A stretch of 64,000 nt of DNA, taken from Begonia masoniana (lineage: Eukaryota; Streptophyta; Magnoliopsida; Cucurbitales; Begoniaceae). Location of the stretch: assembly GCA_022432975.1 (NCBI GenBank), contig CM039502.1:28887133-28951132 (forward strand), written 5' to 3'. This document shows positions 37,801 to 49,636 of the stretch, piece after piece; position 1 is the stretch's first letter, and every line of letters begins with the position of its first letter. The position numbers and the translations under genes are program-made. Under the pieces are notes generated by a model that worked only from the letters and a program-made list of their open reading frames with translations, did no database searches and was not told the DNA's origin.

Positions 37801-38550
37801 TAACTCTATCTTATTCTTCACCCGAACATCCATTATGCTAGCTAAGCAACTCTCACAACCATTTTTCAGTAACCGGTAAATTTCTAGTGAGGATATGATC
37901 GGTATTTTACTTATCTTAGGGATAGCTTGGAAGGAATAATGATCACCATTTGGGGGTCGAAAATCAACCATCCCAGATCTACAACTTATTGTGGCATAAT
38001 GCCTAAATAACCAATCCATTCCTAAAATCACATCGTATCCTTTCATGTCAATTACAATCAGTTCTACATATAGTTTCTTACTTCCTAAGGACACAACATC
38101 ACCCTTAACAATCTGTTCGGAATGTAGGGACTTCCCTGATGGTAACATAACATTATATGGCCTTTCGGCTGGTAAGGGTTCTAAATCTTGTTGGCATACA
38201 AACAGAGTTGATATAAATGAGTGTGTGGCTTCCGTATCTATAAGTGTGTAAGCAGCAAAACCACAGATCATAATGGTACCTGTTATGACTGTATGCTGCA
38301 CGGCTTCTTCATCCTCCATCATTGCATAGACCCTTAGTGCTACCCTTGCACGGTTCGGATCTGGCGGCATGGGGCAGTCTCTGACTATATGTCCAACCTT
38401 ATCACATCTGAAACAGCGGCCAGAACGCAACTTGCATTCGTCGGGGTGGTTCTTCTGACAGGTGGGGCATAGGGGTGCCAGAGGCCTCTTTCCCTTTCCT
38501 TGATCATCATTCTTGGTTGAGGGGTCTCTTTATTCCTTGTTGTTGTTGCT
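34900..38550 (-). pseudogene. Element B pol: zinc knuckle, protease, RT, RNase H, integrase
   Basis: 35953-38430 has the knuckle [14 protein letters not shown], a protease site reading [11 protein letters not shown] (family DSGATHSF, so the catalytic Gly is Glu), RT with [11 protein letters not shown] and [10 protein letters not shown], RNase H ([21 protein letters not shown]) and the H2C2 finger ([18 protein letters not shown]). A TGA at 35953-35955 stands after PIPEWK. The frame then reopens unchanged through 34900-35940 with the integrase core (DFVVGLP, SDRDPRF, GQSERTIQ) and EEATWERRQDMLDKYPELF, which resembles a degenerate chromodomain end. Gag joins by a +1 shift near 38510. Confidence 0.93.
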
Positions 38551-39322
38551 GTGGTCCCCTGTTCTGTTGTGGCTGCCAACCTTTGTTCTGACGTGGTGGC
38601 GGCTGAGTATCCTTCGTGAGTTTTCTTGGCTGCTCACGCTGTGCATATGCTGTCATTTCTGCCTCTTCCAGCTCCAAGGCCTTAGCCGTCACTTCACTAT
38701 AAGGTACATTCTGTATCCCAGCAGTCTTCACCTTCACATACAGACTCGGCTTTGGCCCTTGAACAAATTGGTAAATCTTGTCCTCGTCATCCTCAATCAT
38801 ACGGGGAGCAAACCGTGATAGGGCATCAAATTTGCATATGTAATCCGTCACAAAGCCAGTTTGTCGCAGATTCATGAACTCCTTCTTCTTGTTGGCCCGA
38901 ACAGTCCTATTGAAGTACTTGTCAAAGAAAGCAGTCTTGAACATCTCCCAGGTCATAGCTTCGGCATTAGCGGTGTTCTGGATCGAGTCCCACCAATGCC
39001 TTGCACTTAACTCCGAATGAAAGACAGCATAGGTGACCTTATCCCCTTCCTCAACCTTTGCATACTTAAACATGTCTTCTATCTTTCGAATCCACTCCTC
39101 AGCACAAATAGGATCTGAAACATGTCCATTAAACACCGGGGGTCGAAGCCGGTGGAAACGCTCACCCCCATGATCATGAGTTGCATTAGTACTGGAGTTG
39201 CCTTGTTCCTCTCTAGCAGTCATCAGTCGTTCTATCTGGTGAGATTGGCGCATGACCAACTCTGTCAACTGAGCAATAGCATTGCTATCTTCATTGGTCT
39301 CTCTCTGCTGACCTCTAACCAT
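38507..39322 (-). pseudogene. Element B gag, out of frame with pol
   Basis: Starts MVRGQQRETNEDSN at 39322, has the gag core (SARHWWDSIQ, FFDKYFNRTVRANKKKEF) and a Gln-rich tail. It ends at a TGA at 38507 after RPLNQE. The adjacent pol frame opens upstream of the knuckles, so a one-base indel near 38510 separates a frame that is continuous in related elements. Confidence 0.88.
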
Positions 39323-39469
39323 TTTGGGATTCCTAGACAAATCATTACAGATATATCTCAACTTAATGACATAAACTGAAATCATAAATACTTACAGTTG
39401 TTAGAGTGTGCTCATGTGACAGTCAGTGCTGGAAGGCAGTCTGCAGAATCGGTTTTAGAACTCGGTTTT

Positions 39470-39481
39470 GCTCTGATACCA
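39470..39481 (-). other. Primer binding site of element B
   Basis: On the minus strand TGGTATCAGAGC, complement of the initiator tRNA-Met 3' end, lies four bases inside the 5' LTR edge. Confidence 0.9.
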
Positions 39482-39485
39482 TAAT

Positions 39486-42240
39486 TGTAACGACCCGGGG
39501 AGGATCGCCACGAAATTCTTGACTTTACATAAAACTTTAACTCATATTTGAACTCTTTTCTCCTTCTTTTTTTTTTCTTTAATAACAGTATACCTAACAG
39601 GCTTAAAGACTTCAACTTAACGGATGGAAAGTTAGTCCCTCGTACATGCTTCCAATCGACGTACTAGTTGCATGGGTCTGCATGCATCAACCGATAAACA
39701 TTGCATCTTCAGGATGGCACGCGCACCCCACATGACTCATTTAAACACCTATCGGCAGATGCGAATACTCGCATCGACCGACGATCACGTGCATCTCGTG
39801 TGTCCAATTTAAAAAAATCCACCGATAGACATGTGAAATTCACGTGTTCATCTATGACATCTTCCAATAGCTTACAAGCTCTATATCATCCGATCACTAA
39901 ATGACAAGTTATTATTTACATCATCCGGCGAGGGAATATACTTCATCTTCCGGTGAAATAGGGAAACATCATCCGATGGCTAACACTCTACATCTGCCGA
40001 TCGCTAGACGACAAAATAGCATTTCCATCATCCGATGGCTAACACTCTACATCTGCCGATCGCTAGACGACAAAATAGCACTTTCATCATCCGATGGCTA
40101 ACACTTTACATCTGTCGATCGCTAGACGACAAAATAGCACTTTCATCATCCGATGGCTAAACACTCTACATCTGCCGATCGCTAGACGACAAAATAGCAC
40201 TTTCATCATCCGATGGCTAAACACTCTACATCTGCCGATCACTAGACGACAAAATAGCACTTTCATCATCCGATGGCTAAACACTCTACACCTGCCGATG
40301 GAGAAACATACTACATCTTCCGGTGACGTCATCCGGAAGACTCAATCGTTCGACTCCTATCATTTGACATCTGCCGATGACGTCAGCCGGATGAATGACT
40401 CATCCAGCTTCTATCTTATGGCAGTAAAACACTATGATCATCAAACAACCTCATCCAACAGAAAATACTACAACTCACCCAAATCTTAACCTGGGAATTA
40501 TAAACCCTAATGAGTGAAAACCATATCTCATACAAGATACACATAGCGGAAGGCTTAAGCCAAAACAGACCATTCATAATTCTTAAAATCGTTAACAGAT
40601 TCTGAAGTCAAACCATTCAAAATCCGAATCTCATTGTTATAAGAAGACTCTATTCTACTTAGTCATCTGTTTATCATAAACTTCTCTGACTTACTATGGG
40701 TATAACCAGGGAACTTGATCGCCTATCCGGCCTTCACTGTCACACTGAGCATCCTCCAGCAACCAAGCCTAGACTTCTTCATCGACCTTGAGTTCCTCAC
40801 CTGAGAACTCGTCACCTACATCATAAGGTTTAAACTATAAGCCTAATGCTTAGTAAGGAATGCAACACTAACATGAGTGCATGAATGTATAATTCAGAGA
40901 AAAACATGCTCATAGATCATTTCTTGTTCATATTCTTGTTCATATTCATCATTCATTTCATCATTCATAATCATGGATCATATTGATCATTCATAGTCAT
41001 TGATCATATTCATCATTCATAGTCTTTGTTCATATTCTTCAATCATAGTCATTGATCATATTCTTTGTTTAGGTTGTGTGGATCAAGAGAGGATTTGTGC
41101 CGGTAAAGGGGGTTCGACAGTGAGTTTGATCTTGTTCCCTACTGCGGGTCGTATTCATATGTCCTTCTTTGGACTGTGACATACGCCGAACCGCCCCCAA
41201 CCCTCACTTAATCCACGTTGCATAAATCTTATATTTACACATATACATACATATCTTGTTTATGGAAAACATGCGTTAAAACATTTTCTTATGCTTGAGA
41301 AACATTCATGATGCATGAACATGAGAACTCTTAACTCATCAAACTATGACAAGGATCATACCAGAGCAGACAACTTCACATTCACTAGCAGGTCATCAAA
41401 TAGTATAACTCGCAACATACATAAATCCTTCAAGTGCAGACAAGCTCATTATCATAAGGTAAACATTAGACATCTCAACCTAGTACTCCCATGATGTAGG
41501 GCTCTATTAGCCGGAAATCTTAATACATTCACTTACCTGGTCTCCTTAGCACTTTGAGCTTCTTTCTCTTCAACTTCTTCACCTAAAACATTTACATTGC
41601 AGTAGTTAAAACAAAATCCTTACAGTTCTACTCATAAGTCATCCTAGGGTCTAATAACTAAGAGTCATTCCCGAATCCTTAGTCTAATACTCGATGTAAC
41701 CTGAAATCTCAAAACCAAGACAGACGGATTCGAGAAATAATAACTCAGGGTTGGTTGTTTTAAATGTCCAGAATCGATTCGGAATGACATTACCAATCTT
41801 GGGTTTCAAAATGTTCCTATCAATACTCGGCCATTGAAGAATTCAAAACTTCAATACAGAGCTGAAAAAAACTGGGCTAATAAACTAACAGATAACCACA
41901 TTGTTAAACCCGTACCTCGAGCAAAAAGTAGCCGAGAAGCAGCAAGGAAACCGCTCGTAGAAGGAAGGATTTCCAGCTGACAGAGAGCGAGAGCTTGGGA
42001 GAGAAGAAATCGCCGGAAGTTGGGGTTGTCGGCTACAGTGGTTTAAATGAGGTTTGAATCCTTTCCTTTTTCTTTAAATACTGGCCTCAATCCTCCATTA
42101 TTACAACTTTGCTACTCAACCTAGTTTAGATCCACATGTGTTTAATTAAGCTTGGCATAAATCCTAAACTACAAAGATTAAATATTTATGACCGTTAATA
42201 CAGTTAAGAAAATCACATGGCCGTTGATGCGGGTGTTACA
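39486..42240 (-). mobile_element. Element B 5' LTR (short array)
   Basis: Near-identical to the 3' LTR outside the array. The array (39967-40300) has only about six CATCATCCGATGG cores. Sense TATTTAA lies at 42074-42080. The splice-like module spans 40816-41536, with a perfect 10-bp inverted repeat between 41491-41500 and 40815-40824. Confidence 0.9.
39967..40300 (-). repeat. 60-bp array in element B 5' LTR, about six copies
   Basis: Same unit as at 31690-32940 but only about six copies. The last unit runs into CGATGGAGAAACATACTACA, as in the other LTR. Confidence 0.93.
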
Positions 42241-42964
42241 CTTCTACCGATGACGTAAGCTGGATGATTCACTCATCTAACTCACACCGATCACAAAACG
42301 ACAAACTTATTATACACTTCTACCGATGACGTAAGCCGGATGATTCACTCATCTAACTCACACCGATCACAAAATGACAAAAGCCTTCACTCACAAAACA
42401 AAAACACATCGCCCGATCACTAAACGACAAATTTACTTCGTACATCTTCTGATGGCTTTTACTGAAGACATCATCCGATGGTCTCTACTGAAGACATCTT
42501 CTGATGGCCTCTACTGAAGACATCTTCCGATGACGTCAGTCGGATTATTCAATCCTCCAACATCTGCCGGCGGACAAAACACCCAACTTCTTTCGATAGA
42601 CCAAAAAGAGACTCTAATAAGGAGCAAACCCGACTGCTAAACGATTTTTGTACATTTTGCTGAAATCATTCTGATCAACACAAATCCACAATTCTTAAAA
42701 TTCAGAATAGGGAGCTACAATCGAAATCAAATCATATTTCTAAATCCAGAAAGGAAGATCACAGAAGCGTTAAAAGAAGTATCAAACTTCTACTATCATC
42801 AAAATTCTCAGAACACTTCATCAGAATACCTAACCACCAAAAATTCTCATTCAGACAAAAGTTAAACCGCCTCATCAGAGCACCTAATCGTAGCATAGAA
42901 GTGCTCCTCCAACTTCACCTATTCCTCAGTAAACTCAGGGAATTCACCTGTTGAAAGCTCAGCA

Positions 42965-43443
42965 CCTACATCACAAAACTCATCTATTAGCCTAATGCTA
43001 AGTAAGTAAAGCAGTAATGAATGAAATGCTGAACATAAATTCCTAATCTTGCAAATTTCTACTTTCTCATCTCAGTTGCATAGGCATTCGTTTCTGATCT
43101 GATCCCCCTGTGAAATTGGGAGTTGAATCACTTCTTCCAAAGTCATACGTCCTCTCTCTTGATTAAGGGGCAGATTAGTTCCCTTAACAAACTGTTCAGA
43201 TCCACCTGTGAAATTAGAGTTTGGATCACTTCCCCCAAAGTCATACATCCTCTCTCTTGATTAAGAGGCGGATTAGTTCCATTAACAACTATTACAGTCT
43301 GTTCATTCCTTACCTTGCCATTTCATGTAAACTCATTTTTGTATATTTTCAAAATATGATGCATGACATACAAACACAATCAAGCATACACAATCCTACT
43401 GTTTTGTGATGTAGGCCCGATGGTACAAGCATACTTCACTTAC
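42965..43443 (-). other. Splice-like module, element A 5' LTR
   Basis: Same as in the 3' LTR: donor at 43443, acceptor at 42966 (478 bp), with a 15-bp perfect inverted repeat between 43401-43415 and 42965-42979. Confidence 0.6.
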
Positions 43444-44203
43444 CTGTTTCCCTGGAAAAGCTCGGTTTCAACTACTTTGGAAGCATTGCTCACCTAAAGT
43501 CATAAACAGAATACCAATTAGATTCTTCACTGACCTCATCCCATACCATTCAGAAACCCTAGGAACTAGTTTGGGACTCTGTCCTATGCACATTCCCGAT
43601 TCATACGAGACCCGACTCAACTCCTACGCCCTGCATATCCCAGGAACATGCATCTACGATACTCCTCTATCGTCTATAATCATAATGTAGTAAGTTACCT
43701 CAGTAAAACTCACCTAAGTCGAAGGGAAAATTGGAGAAGAATCTCCTAGCGCACTCTGCTGAGCTGAGGAGCTGAGAGTTGAAAATGATTTGGGAAACAG
43801 TGGCGGCTACAGTGCATTAAACCCAAAACCTCTTTCCTTAAATACGTTATCCACTTTTAAAATTTTCAATTACCCTTATGCCCTCGCGTAGTCATCCATT
43901 AACTCTACTTTTATTATTACCAAATAAAGTGTGCCATTAATTTAAAAAGAATAGAGAATTAGTTCAATAGAACCGAGTGTTACAACCACTTACCTAATTG
44001 CTCCAGAAAAGTTCTGTCACTTTGTACCGCTAACTTACTCGTGCGATTACCTAACAAATAAGGAAAAATTAACTTAGTAACACACTAGGGGATTCTAAAG
44101 AAATCAAATTCGATTTTTATGCAAATTTTACCGTCCAAGTTCAAACGGCCGTAACTTTCTCGCTTTTCAATGGATTTCGACGTGCCACCCCATTCCGTAA
44201 ACC

Positions 44204-46943
44204 CCTACTGTAACGCCCCCGAACCCACCCTGGCTCGGTGCGCTATCTTGCTGACCAATCCTAAGTTAAAACCTAATTTAAAATAATTATTATAAACCCT
44301 AAATCATAAATTAGGACTGACACAGCTGAATTTAAAACTAAATATCTCAAAACTCACTTACGTCATACCTAGCTGCCTAGACTAACTAATTCCCTTACTC
44401 CTAACCATTAAGCACCACGGCGTCCTTTCCGAAAATTTCGACAAAGTAACTCCTGTAAATGGCGCCTCCAAAATGCTAGGTACCTGCAACTAAATATATT
44501 CCCAACAAATCCAGAATACTCTTACTTAACTAACCAGCAATCAACATACGAAATCTTCAAATAGCAGTAAAGATGGAAACTATAATACTAACATCCCTAA
44601 GTGAAGAAAATCCGCAATATAGGGCAACACATCTCTCTTAACTATGACTATATACAATAAACCCACATAGTTATACAAGAACTCTCAAAACAACATCAGC
44701 CAAGAAGGCAACTCTACAAACCATCAAAATAAATGTAAATTATACACGACCCAAAATACTGTTCCACCCACATCTTTCTGAAGACCATGGTCGAGGCGCC
44801 CCGACAACTGCCCGCACCGGCATGCCCCGTGCGTCTCCGACTGCATCCAAGTCCTGACTCACTCGCTTAGCTCACCTGTAACCACTTCGTTACCTACACC
44901 ATAGAACATAAAACATAAGCCTAATGCTTAGCAAGTAAGGAATACAAATGCGACACTACACAATGCAATCACCCTAACACATGCAGTTTCTATCACTCAG
45001 TTGTACTTATTTGCTGTTCGTTGCTTTAATCTTGCGTTAATCTTGCTTTAATCTTCCATAAGCCGTGTGGAACGATTTGGCACACATCCCATAACTGTCT
45101 AGGATGGCCACACTCAGAACCACCATCCTTCATAGAGGTCCCCTTAGGGTGCTACACACCATCACCTCAGCCCGACAAGGCACACTATTCGAAATGCAAT
45201 ATGTGTTTTAGCCGGTCATCTCTCATAGAGTACCCTTCGGGGTGCTACACACCATCACCTCAGCCCGACAAGGCACACTATTCGAAATGCAATATGTGTT
45301 TTAGCCAGTCATCTCTCATAGAGTACCATTCGGGGTGCTACACACCAGCAACCTCAGCCCGACAAGGCACACTATTCGAAATGCAATATGTGTTTTAGCC
45401 GGTCATCTCTCATAGAGTACCCTTCGGGGTGCTACACACCAGCAACCTCAGCCCGACAAGGCACACTATTCGAAATGCAATATGTGTTTTAGCCGGTCAT
45501 CTCTCATAGAGTACCCTTCGGGGTGCTACACACCATCACCTCAGCCCGACAAGGCACACTATTCGAAATGCAATATGTGTTTTAGCCGGTCATCTCTCAT
45601 AGAGTACCATTCGGGGTGCTACACACCAGCAACCTCAGCCCGACAAGGCACACTATTCGAAATGCAATATGTGTTTTAGCCGGTCATCTCTCATAGAGTA
45701 CCCTTCGGGGTGCTACACACCATCACCTCAGCCCGACAAGGCACACTATTCGAAATGCAATATGTGTTTTAGCCGGTCATCTCTCATAGAGTACCATTCG
45801 GGGTGCTACACACCAGCAACCTCAGCCCGACAAGGCACACTATTCGAAATGCAATATGTGTTTTAGCCGGTCATCTCTCATAGAGTACCCTTCGGGGTGC
45901 TACACACCATCACCTCAGCCCGACAAGGCACACTATTCGAAATGCAATATGTGTTTTAGCCGGTCATCTCTCATAGAGTACCATTCGGGGTGCTACACAC
46001 CATCACCTCAGCCCGACAAGGCACACTATTCAAACTCAAGGTTACATTCACCAATTACTCTCAAACTACTATTTCTAGCCTAATCCAACTAAAATCTAAC
46101 TAAACGGGCCACTAATTTAGGTTCGGTAAAAATCGACCCAAAACTTCGAACGCGCGTAACTTTTGCGTCGGTTATCGGAATCGAACGATTCCAGCAGCCA
46201 CGCACTCCTCTAATAACCTATTTTAACCCGCCAAAATGAATTTTAAAACAATTAACCCTAGCTAGGTCAAAATGACAAAAACCCGAACTGCCCTTTAACC
46301 GGAAATTTCCCCATTTTCGATTTTCCATCAATTTCCACCCAATTCCTCACCAATCAATCCCCCTAACATCCAATTAACATAATCTAACCAAAAATCCCGA
46401 GATTACAAGCAAAACCCGAAATGCCCAAATCGGGCTTCACTGTAATTCACCCAAATAGGGCTCCTCACGGCCAGGCGATGAAAGCCGGACCAAGGGTCGG
46501 CAAACCCACGCCAGAAACGATCAAAAATCGCCGGTGATCTGAGCCAAAACTGGCTCGTCACCCTCGGCCACAAACAGAGCCGAAAACAGGGAAAAACCGA
46601 ATCTTACCTGTCGATTTGTGCGCGGAGACAACTGAGACCCGCTTGTCGCCGTTGTCTGGCCGGAGAACGCCGGAAATCGCAGTGGTTTTGGTCGGAGATC
46701 GCCTCACGTCGCACTCTCCCCCTCCCCTGCTCTCCTCTAGCCGACGGGCTCGAACAGCAGAATGGCGAATGCCATTCTGTTGTTCTATTTTATTTATTTA
46801 TTATTATTTTTTAATTAATTAATTAATAATAATAATAAAACTAAATTAACTTTAATAAAACTAAATTCTCATTATGCCCTTTCAAATTCCAATAAATCTT
46901 CTCTCCAATTTTCCCTAAAAAAAAACCCGAGTGTTACACCTAC
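44204..46943 (-). mobile_element. Solo LTR D inside LTR C
   Basis: 44209-46938 (2730 bp) starts TGTAACGCCCCCGAACCC and ends GAGTGTTACA, flanked by CCTAC (44204-44208 and 46939-46943). No internal coding region. Its ends and several internal blocks match C, so it is a related family. Sense donor CAG|GTAAGA starts at 46617 and acceptor GGTGTAG|GTA ends at 44894. Confidence 0.88.
45110..46030 (-). repeat. 93/94-bp tandem array with 187-bp higher-order unit
   Basis: About nine copies of a 93-94-bp unit holding TATGTGTTTTAGCCGGTCAT, CTTCGGGGTGCTACACACCA and CAGCCCGACAAGGCACACTA. Units largely alternate between ACCCTTCGGGG..CCATCACC and ACCATTCGGGG..CCAGCAACC types, giving a 187-bp period. Repeated 65-codon frames here are a by-product. 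Confidence 0.93.
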
Positions 46944-47715
46944 ACGTCTACTATCCATTAAAATACTTAAATTAACCAAATGAACCACTTGACCAACTCG
47001 AATTCCCCAAGAACATAATCGGCCCTTTAATCCAAAAAACCAATTTTTCTCTAATTCACTTCCAATCTTCCACTTCTCCCTACAAATCACCTAAACTAAT
47101 CCATTCAATAAATAAAACATGAAATTTGGAAAGAAAACACCCCTTTGAAACCAAAAATTCGGACTCCATGGTTAGGGTTTTCCAAACCCTAACCAAAACC
47201 AACAAAACTACCCTAAAACCCTTAAAAACCAACCCTAACAAGCATTAAACTAAAACCCCACATGATTTTACCTTAAAACCTTGCAAACCCTAGGTATGGA
47301 GAAGGAGAGAAAAGCTCAGCAATGGTGGAAGGAAATCGTGGGAGAAAAATGAGGGAGAAGAAAGCTAAATCCAAATTTAACCTACACCTTTTCACCTTTT
47401 TTATTTTTACCACAAATTCTTTCTTTTTCTAAAACAACCCATATTTTTTCCTTTACCATATTGCATTCCAACGTGAATGCCTCTTATGCATCCTTTTCCT
47501 TTCAATTTTTTCATTAATTAATTTACCTTTCCATTAAATTTATAAAATTTTCCCATTGGTTCAAATATTTTGACTTTTCAACACTTATTTCTTTAAAATT
47601 CTCTTCACTCCTTTCACTCTTCTATGTGTATCATCACCCTTTAATAATAAACTCTCATAATACTTCTAACCTATGGCTACGCACGTGGTCAAAATTTTTC
47701 GGGTGTTACAGATTC

Positions 47716-49480
47716 AAAGATCCAGCAGCGTCACCCGGGTGGTGGCAAACCAGTCAGCGACGATACCACCCGAGAATCAAAAAGAATTGTCTGCGAGTAA
47801 GCTCAGGGACGGTACAACTTGTAACATCGTCACAACAAATACACCATGACTAGGTTTATGGATTCGAAACCCAAAGAGTGCGTCATTACCGCCTTATCAC
47901 TTATTTTCGTAATGTACAAAAAAACAACATTCATGCAGCATAAGGTGTATATGATCTTATTGTAGTTGTTTTGGTTGCTCAGTCGATTCATCCCAAAACA
48001 ATTGGAAACCGAAACCAAAAAGACTCAACACTCAAAACAAACAACAGCTCATTGGGCGTATAGGCATAACAAATTAAATGAAATATCATGCACTTGAAAT
48101 ATAAACGTGTACAACATACATACAGATATGTATAAACTGACGTGCTGGCGAGAAGGTCCCGTCAAGGTTTTTCTTAGGTGTCAATCCACCAAAATAAGAT
48201 TTGAAAATCATACAACGCAAATGCAGAACAATAAAGAAATCTCTACCTTAATGACAACCACAACCTTATCAATCAGCCGAACAGGCTATTGGACACAGAC
48301 ATTGGGAACAAAAACATAGGAACACAAGATATCGAAAACAAGAACATTGTCAGAACCTATAACAAATCTAACATCAAAATTTCATATCAGCGTACTAAGA
48401 TGATAACATGTGGATTCTAAATCGACATTAGGATCCCAACCAAGAGACAACGACAAACGGCAGCAAGCTTCACTCGAACACATAAAGAAAACACGACGTC
48501 AACTAAAATTTCTCAATTTTAAACCAAACCTTACTCATAAAAAAAATGATTTACTTAACCAAAATCACGAGACTCAACTACACAGAACCCCACAACATCC
48601 GTACATTTAGACACTACATAAAATCCTCCTCAAACGACCAGAGGAAAAAATGTAGCAGTCTGATGTTTGGATGTTGTGGGGTTCTGTGTATTTGAGTCTT
48701 GGGATTTTTGTTAAGTAAATCATTGTTTTCGTGAGTAAGGTTTTATTTAGCATTGCAAAATTTTAGTTAGCGTTGTGTTTTCTTGGCGTGTTTGCAATTT
48801 TTTAATCTCAAATTCGCATCGAGGTGAAAAATATTTTTCATAAAAATCTCGAGTAGTCAATAAGAGCCACATAGCGATCGTCCTAACATCGCAGAGGTCA
48901 ACCTAGGCCTTGCAACGTTCAACCAGACACTACTGTGGTCGACCAGGCTCCGTAGCAGTCAACCAAACACTACAACAGTCGACCAGACACTGTATCGATT
49001 GACCAAGACACAACATTGGTCGACCATGACACAACAGTAGTCTGCACAAGTTGGCCTGCTAACAGAGGGCTTCTCTGGTTAACAATAGTTGAATAATGGT
49101 TGACCAGAGATGACGTTTCTAGCAATGAAAGTTGTAAAGAAAATGCCTCATTCTACCAATTTTCGCCTCCAATCGACCCTACAACCCAAATAAACTTCAT
49201 ATCGGCCAAAATAACACACAAAGAACTAACGATGTCGAGTTTTTAATCTCGAAATCCCAATCCAACATATATAAAAAATGGCAAAACTAACATAACGAGT
49301 TTAGAAAAAGATTGAAGATTTTTCACAAAACTTGGAGATTGAGGTGCCGAAAACTCAATTTCTATGATGCATCCTCCACTCCCGCGTATTTCTAACTCGT
49401 GGCTCTCTCTCTCACCTCACTCTCACGCGGCCAAAATGAGGAATGAAGCCTTGTAAAAGAGAATTTAAAATAAAATAAAA
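47716..49480. other. Non-coding sequence right of C
   Basis: Continuation of the sequence into which C inserted, then AT-rich DNA. Contains the inverted repeat 48485-48784 and a degenerate GTCGACCAGACACT repeat at about 48890-49040. Frames up to 75 codons lack any family motif. Confidence 0.45.
48485..48784. repeat. 116-bp inverted repeat with 68-bp spacer
   Basis: 48485-48600 and 48669-48784 are imperfect inverted copies. Shared blocks include ATGATTTACTTAAC and CACAGAACCCCACAACATCC. It could be a foldback element or MITE core; no target duplication was recognised. Confidence 0.75.
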
Positions 49481-49489
49481 TAATAAAAT

Positions 49490-49548
49490 TAATACATATA
49501 TTAAATATATTATAAAATATTATATTATATATATATAATAACTTGCGG
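49490..49548. repeat. AT-rich simple repeat at viral left edge
   Basis: TAAAATAAAAT and TATATATATA runs directly left of the viral sequence. Endogenous pararetroviruses often lie next to TA-rich DNA. Confidence 0.7.
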
Positions 49549-49636
49549 GACTCTCTCTTTATGTCCTAATCCGGATTCCTTTCCATCCACTAGTTATCAG
49601 GATTCTTATCAATCTATTCAGGAATCTTTTAAAGAA

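Larger units (their letters stand above)
31223..42245 (-). mobile_element. Ty3/gypsy chromovirus element B, complete
   Basis: 31228-42240 (11.0 kb) is flanked by CTTCT (31223-31227 and 42241-42245). It has both LTRs (31228-34858 and 39486-42240), a polypurine tract, a primer binding site, gag and pol. LTR lengths differ (3631 and 2755 bp), largely through array size. Only two breaks were found in gag-pol, so it is the best preserved element here and one of the later insertions. Confidence 0.93.
21351..43984 (-). mobile_element. Ty3/gypsy chromovirus element A (host of B and J)
   Basis: The element is flanked by ACCAC (21346-21350 and 43985-43989). 3' LTR 21351-23467; internal region 23468-30772; 5' LTR 30773-31227 plus 42246-43984, cut by element B. 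Without B and J it is about 9 kb. Domain order gag, protease, RT, RNase H, integrase and the C-terminal EETTWERQQDM segment fit a Tekay/Del-like chromovirus. Many stops show it is dead. Confidence 0.9.
30773..43984 (-). mobile_element. Element A 5' LTR, split by element B
   Basis: 30773-31227 matches the start of the 3' LTR and 42246-43984 the remainder; B and one CTTCT copy lie between. Start TGTAACAGCCCCGAG has one extra base against the 3' LTR. Confidence 0.88.
18656..47710 (-). mobile_element. Solo LTR C, split by later insertions
   Basis: Starts TGTAACGCCCCCG at 18656 and ends GGGTGTTACA at 47710, with GATTC on both sides (18651-18655, 47711-47715). Its own sequence is 18656-20002 (repeated at 20003-21350), 43990-44208 and 46944-47710, about 2.3 kb. 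Between lie element A and solo LTR D. Sense is taken as minus from the position of TATAAATT near 47535 and from the splice-like module. Plus-strand frames of 70 and 134 codons in the duplicated part are judged not coding. Confidence 0.85.

Noticed and set aside
45201..46083. Repeated 65- to 75-codon ORFs
   Set aside because: By-product of the 187-bp period of the D array; no start context or motif.
15687..49552. Complete outer LTR (TGTCACGACC start) closing near TATGTCCTAATCC
   Set aside because: TGTCC occurs on both sides, but the right side is not preceded by CA, so the pair is probably chance.
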